Positions 13,634-16,531 of a stretch of DNA of 16,531 nucleotides are shown one piece after another. The first letter of the stretch is position 1; each line of letters starts with the position of its first letter. The notes under the pieces were generated by a model that saw only the letters and a program-made list of their open reading frames with translations, was not told where the DNA came from and made no database searches. The DNA is from an uncultured Bilophila sp. (GTDB lineage: Bacteria; Desulfobacterota; Desulfovibrionia; Desulfovibrionales; Desulfovibrionaceae), in assembly GCA_902373525.1 (NCBI GenBank), contig CABKMN010000048.1, forward strand, positions 1 through 16,531, read 5' to 3'. The position numbers were made by a program, and so were the translations under genes.

Positions 13634-15250
13634 TTACCCCAAAAGGGCCTTCAAATCTTCGTCAGGGCTGGAAATGGGCTTGATGCCCCACTTCTCCACG
13701 AGCAGGTTGAGGATGTCGGGCGAAACGAACGCCGGAAGGCTCGGTCCAAGCCGGATGTTCTTCACGCCGAGGGCAAGCAGGGTCAGCAGGATCGCCACGG
13801 CCTTCTGCTCGTACCACGACAGCACCAGCGACAACGGAAGATCGTTCACGCCGCACTGGAGCGCGTCGGCCAGCGCCAGCGCCACCTTGACCGCCGAATA
13901 GGCGTCGTTGCACTGCCCCACGTCCATAAGGCGCGGGAACGGGCCGATCTTGCCGAGGTCCTTGTCGAAGAACCGGAACTTGCCGCAGGCCAGCGTCAGA
14001 ATGAGGGTGTCCGCAGGGGTCTTCTCCACGAATTCCGTATAGTAGTTGCGGCCCGGCTTCGCGCCGTCGCAGCCGCCCACGAGGAAGATATGCCGCACGG
14101 CACCGGACTTCACCGCGTCGAGCACGGCGGGGGCGGCGTCCAGCAGGGTCTTGCGTCCGAAGCCGACCGTCACGTCCTTGCCCGGCGCGTCTTCCGCGAA
14201 GCCGGGAAGTTCCAGCGCCTTGAGCACGACCGGCGCGAAGTTCCGATCCTTGATGTGGACGAGGCCGGGCCAGCCCACGATGCCGGACGTGAACACCTTG
14301 TCCCCGTAGTTCTTGGGATTCTGGATGCAGTTGGTCGTGAACAGCACCGCGCCGGGGAAGTCCGGCAGTTCCTTCTGCTGGTTCTGCCACGCCGTACCGT
14401 AATGCCCGACCAGATGCGGGAACGCCTTCAGCACCGGATACCCGTGCGCGGGCAGCATTTCGCCGTGGGTATAGATGTTGATCCCGGTGCCCTGCGTCTG
14501 CTTGAGCAGTTCGTACAGGTCTTCGAGATCGTGGCCGGACACGAGGATCGCCTTGCCCTGACGGTGTCCGAGGGACACCTGCGTGGGCACCGGATCGCCG
14601 AACGCCTTGGTGTTCCCGGCGTCGAGCAGTTCCATCGCCCGGAGGTTCGCCTTGCCGCAGCGCAGCACGAGGTCCAGCCATTCCTCAAGGCTGCGCGCCT
14701 TGTCCGGGGTCCCGTCCTTGTCGGGCATCCCGGCGGCGAGCGCCTCGTACACGAAGGCGTTCAGCTCGGGGTCGCGCTGGCCGAGGACGGACGCGTGATC
14801 CGCGTAGGCGGCTACGCCCTTCAGGCCGAACAGCAGCATCTGCATGGCCGATTGAATGTTCGGGTCCGCATTGAAGTGATCGATACCGGCCCGTACCTTC
14901 AGCAGTTCCTGAAAATCCGCATCCAGCGCGGCGTCGCCGGTATCGGGCCGACAGCCCAGCCGTTCGGCGAGCGCCTTGCGGCGGCGGATGGCCTCCTTGG
15001 CGACCTCCTCGAGCGCGGCGTAATCGAAATTCACGTTGGTCAGCGTGGCGAACAGCGCCCGCACCGTAAAGTCGTCCGTATCCTGATCGATAATGCCCTT
15101 GGCGCGGGCCTTGAGCGCCGTGCGGGACAGCAGCCGCAGCGCATGGATCACATGGTCCTGAAGATCGGCTACCGGGGCCTGCTTGCCGCAAACCCCCATG
15201 ATCGTACAGCCCGTGCCTTTCGCGGTCTGTTCACACTGATTGCAAAACAT
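13634..15250 (-). CDS. hcp: Hybrid cluster protein (hydroxylamine/NO reductase), class 1
   Basis: 538 aa from the ATG after GGGAGG (6-nt gap); the in-frame extension to 15283 is not family-like. The N-terminal cysteines C3, C6, C15 and C21 follow the CX2CX8CX5C pattern of class 1 enzymes from anaerobes, which carry a [4Fe-4S] cluster. All seven hybrid-cluster ligands are visible: H240 (SGHD), E264 (HGEM), C308 (TTNC), C394 (GGCDGA), C422 (ACGKF), C447 (GQCND) and E481 (WYEQKA). Hcp is cytoplasmic and is reported to reduce NO and hydroxylamine, protecting anaerobes against nitrosative stress. No ferredoxin-type partner gene (frdX/hcr) is adjacent, so the electron donor lies elsewhere. An HcpR-type operator is centred 80 bp before the start codon. 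Confidence 0.97.
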   Translation of the reverse strand: MFCNQCEQTAKGTGCTIMGVCGKQAPVADLQDHVIHALRLLSRTALKARAKGIIDQDTDDFTVRALFATLTNVNFDYAALEEVAKEAIRRRKALAERLGCRPDTGDAALDADFQELLKVRAGIDHFNADPNIQSAMQMLLFGLKGVAAYADHASVLGQRDPELNAFVYEALAAGMPDKDGTPDKARSLEEWLDLVLRCGKANLRAMELLDAGNTKAFGDPVPTQVSLGHRQGKAILVSGHDLEDLYELLKQTQGTGINIYTHGEMLPAHGYPVLKAFPHLVGHYGTAWQNQQKELPDFPGAVLFTTNCIQNPKNYGDKVFTSGIVGWPGLVHIKDRNFAPVVLKALELPGFAEDAPGKDVTVGFGRKTLLDAAPAVLDAVKSGAVRHIFLVGGCDGAKPGRNYYTEFVEKTPADTLILTLACGKFRFFDKDLGKIGPFPRLMDVGQCNDAYSAVKVALALADALQCGVNDLPLSLVLSWYEQKAVAILLTLLALGVKNIRLGPSLPAFVSPDILNLLVEKWGIKPISSPDEDLKALLG

Positions 15251-15287
15251 GGAAAGCCTCCCGGGTTGGGGGTAGAATGTCATCGTC

Positions 15288-15293
15288 TTTATA
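15288..15293 (-). promoter_or_regulatory. Candidate -10 box of hcp
   Basis: TATAAA on the minus strand preceded by TG (extended -10). The -35 region is weak (TTCGGA with 17-nt spacing), as expected for an activator-dependent promoter. The leader would be about 30 nt. Confidence 0.55.
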
Positions 15294-15321
15294 CAGACCT
15301 TCCCACTTTATCCGAAAAAGA

Positions 15322-15339
15322 CAGTGATGGGGATCACAA
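15322..15339 (-). promoter_or_regulatory. HcpR-type operator in front of hcp
   Basis: On the minus strand TTGTGA-TCCCCA-TCACTG, matching the TTGTGA-N6-TCACAA motif known for Desulfovibrio HcpR at 10 of 12 defined positions. It lies 71 bp from the hcp ATG and just upstream of the weak -35 region, the usual place for activation by a CRP-type protein. Confidence 0.75.
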
Positions 15340-15390
15340 TCATGGCCCGAGCCGCAAAAAATCATGTGCCGGACGCGCCGTCTCCTCGGC

Positions 15391-15420
15391 TTGACAAGGT
15401 TCTCGCGCGCCGGATAGAAA
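15391..15420 (+). promoter_or_regulatory. Candidate sigma-70 promoter of the thiolase gene
   Basis: A perfect -35 TTGACA (15391-15396) and TAGAAA (15415-15420) at 18-nt spacing, giving a leader of about 70 nt before the ATG at 15496. Confidence 0.5.
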
Positions 15421-15495
15421 ACGAAGTTCAGCCGGTTTCACGCCGGGCCATCCCATCCGCAGCGCGTCCGCGCCTGCCCCGGAGTTCGCCTCACC

Positions 15496-16404
15496 ATGAT
15501 ATGCAAACGCTGCAAGTCCGCCACGGCCATCATTTCCCTGCCGAGCCACAACACCGGATTCTGTGAAGCCTGTTTCCGGGACTTCTTCACCGCGCAGGTC
15601 GCCCGGGGCATCGAAACCGGCAAGCTGTTCACCCATGAGGATCGCATCCTCGTCGCCCTGTCCGGGGGCAAGGATTCCCTGTCCCTCATGCTCGAACTGT
15701 CGCGGCAGGGTTACGACGTGACCGGCCTGCACATCGACCTCGGCATCCCCGGCACGTCCGAGATCGTGCGCGGCGTGATCGAACGTTTCTGCGGCAAGCA
15801 CGGCTTCAGGCTGATCGTCAAGGAAATGGCCAGGGAGGGACTCGCCATCCCGCTGGTGAAACAGCGCCTCAAACGGCCCATCTGTTCGGCCTGCGGCAAG
15901 ATCAAGCGTCACTACTTCAACAAGACCGCGCTCGAAGAGGGCTTCACCGCCCTTGCGACCGGGCACAACCTCGACGACGAGATCGCCCGTCTGTTCAGCA
16001 ACACGCTCCGCTGGGACGTCGGCTATCTGTCGGATCAGGGCCCGCGCCTCGACGGCGAGGACGGTTTCGCGCGCAAGGTCAAGCCGTTCTGGCGACTGAC
16101 CGAGTTCGAGACGGCGACCTACGCCTTCCTCAACGAAATCGAGCACCACCACACGCCCTGTCCCTACAGTTCCGGGGCGAGCTTCACCTACTACAAAGGG
16201 TTGTGGAACCAGCTCGAAGAGGAGATGCCGGGGCGCAAGCTCTCCTTCTATGTGGATTTTCTCAAACGCGGGCGTTCCGCCTTCACCGCGCTGGAAAAGG
16301 AGGAGGGCGACGCGCTTTCCCCCTGCTCCGTCTGCGGGTACCCCACGTCCTCCGGCGTCTGCGGCGTCTGCCGCATCCGGGAAGCCGTCAAGGAAAAAGA
16401 ATAG
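15496..16404 (+). CDS. TtuA/Ncs6-type tRNA thiolation enzyme (PP-loop ATPase with two zinc fingers)
   Basis: 302 aa, cytoplasmic. An N-terminal zinc finger (C3/C6/C23/C26) precedes the adenylating PP-loop SGGKDS (56-61). The ICSACGK motif gives C130/C133, TGHNLDDE (155-162) follows, and a third conserved cysteine, C222 (TPCPYS), could complete an Fe-S site as in TtuA. A C-terminal zinc finger is C277/C280/C289/C292. The double zinc fingers separate it from the shorter TtcA proteins and point to the TtuA/CTU1 branch, which puts sulfur on tRNA uridines; the exact position here is unknown. The ATG is fixed by the N-terminal zinc finger, with GGAG about 12 nt upstream. It is divergent from hcp. 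No sulfur-carrier gene is adjacent. Confidence 0.88.
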   Translation: MICKRCKSATAIISLPSHNTGFCEACFRDFFTAQVARGIETGKLFTHEDRILVALSGGKDSLSLMLELSRQGYDVTGLHIDLGIPGTSEIVRGVIERFCGKHGFRLIVKEMAREGLAIPLVKQRLKRPICSACGKIKRHYFNKTALEEGFTALATGHNLDDEIARLFSNTLRWDVGYLSDQGPRLDGEDGFARKVKPFWRLTEFETATYAFLNEIEHHHTPCPYSSGASFTYYKGLWNQLEEEMPGRKLSFYVDFLKRGRSAFTALEKEEGDALSPCSVCGYPTSSGVCGVCRIREAVKEKE

Positions 16405-16412
16405 GGAGTGAA

Positions 16413-16469
16413 GCTTGGGAGGGGGAAGGGAACCTTTTCTGGAGAAAGGTTCCCTTCCCCCTCCCAAGC
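16413..16469. repeat. Long perfect hairpin behind the thiolase gene (repeat family, copy 4)
   Basis: 25-bp perfect inverted repeat (16413-16437 against 16445-16469) with a 7-nt loop, 8 bp past the stop codon. It is the longest of the four related hairpins and is followed by CCCTCCCCTTTCC and then the conserved tail at 16484. Confidence 0.85.
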
Positions 16470-16480
16470 CCTCCCCTTTC

Positions 16481-16531
16481 CTTCCCAAGACGTTCGACCT
16501 CATCGAATCCCTGTTCCCGGTTCTTGGGAAG
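16481..16531 (+). repeat. Conserved tail of the hairpin element behind the thiolase gene
   Basis: CCCAAGACGTTCG (16484-16496), 5 nt, ATCGAATCCC (16502-16511), 1 nt, GTTC: the same words and spacing as behind hcp. In this copy CTTCCCAAGA (16481-16490) is exactly repeated in inverse at 16522-16531, so the tail can form its own 10-bp stem. The element may continue beyond the window. Confidence 0.7.

Noticed and set aside
12899..15394. 831-codon plus-strand frame opposite hcp
   Set aside because: Shadow of hcp, whose cluster ligands are all present on the minus strand.
15340..16503. Minus-strand frame opposite the thiolase gene
   Set aside because: Shadow; the plus strand encodes zinc fingers and the PP-loop in the right order.

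Overview
The window is high-GC bacterial chromosome, most consistent with a strictly anaerobic, sulfate-reducer-like deltaproteobacterium (Desulfovibrionaceae or a close relative). This rests on a class 1 hybrid cluster protein with an N-terminal [4Fe-4S] cysteine pattern, a neighbouring HcpR-type CRP/FNR regulator with a matching operator, a metG/PSP1 gene pair, and purine/pyrimidine-arm hairpins behind several genes. The taxonomic call is inference; no marker gene is present.

Layout. 1-3281 (minus strand): metG and, upstream of it, a PSP1/RicT-like protein. 3448-4008 (plus): a small HD-domain hydrolase. 4009-about 5560: a strikingly AT-rich island holding a two-gene type II restriction-modification system of BglII/BstYI type, methyltransferase then endonuclease with an ATGA overlap. 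5641-6318 (minus): a CBS-CBS-ACT protein. 6476-7444 (plus): a multi-span membrane protein of the nucleoside-recognition/gate type. 7562-7760: an elongator-type tRNA-Met(CAT) with promoter, leader hairpin and terminator. 7761-7922: a 162-bp element with terminal inverted repeats and a perfect 8-bp target duplication, inserted in the T-tract of the tRNA terminator. 7931-8350: no convincing gene. 8351-9619 (minus): a SAM methyltransferase and a CD3324-family small regulator, separated by a terminator. 9854-13152 (minus): a likely operon of HcpR-like regulator, hybrid histidine kinase and small lipoprotein. 13634-15250 (minus): hcp. 15496-16404 (plus): a TtuA/Ncs6-type tRNA thiolation enzyme.

The most coherent functional unit is hcp, its regulator and the kinase/lipoprotein behind the regulator. 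An 18-bp site, TTGTGA-N6-TCACTG, lies 71 bp before the hcp start codon and fits the HcpR motif known from Desulfovibrio. This suggests nitrosative-stress control of hcp, with a cytoplasmic PAS hybrid kinase co-transcribed with the regulator.

The main non-gene signals are these. (1) A family of long perfect hairpins sits directly behind four genes (metG, PSP1, hcp, the thiolase). Two copies share an extra conserved downstream tail with identical spacing. (2) A MITE-like insertion lies in the tRNA terminator. (3) Two GC-rich intergenic segments are related to each other. (4) A 14-bp inverted repeat lies upstream of the CD3324 regulator.
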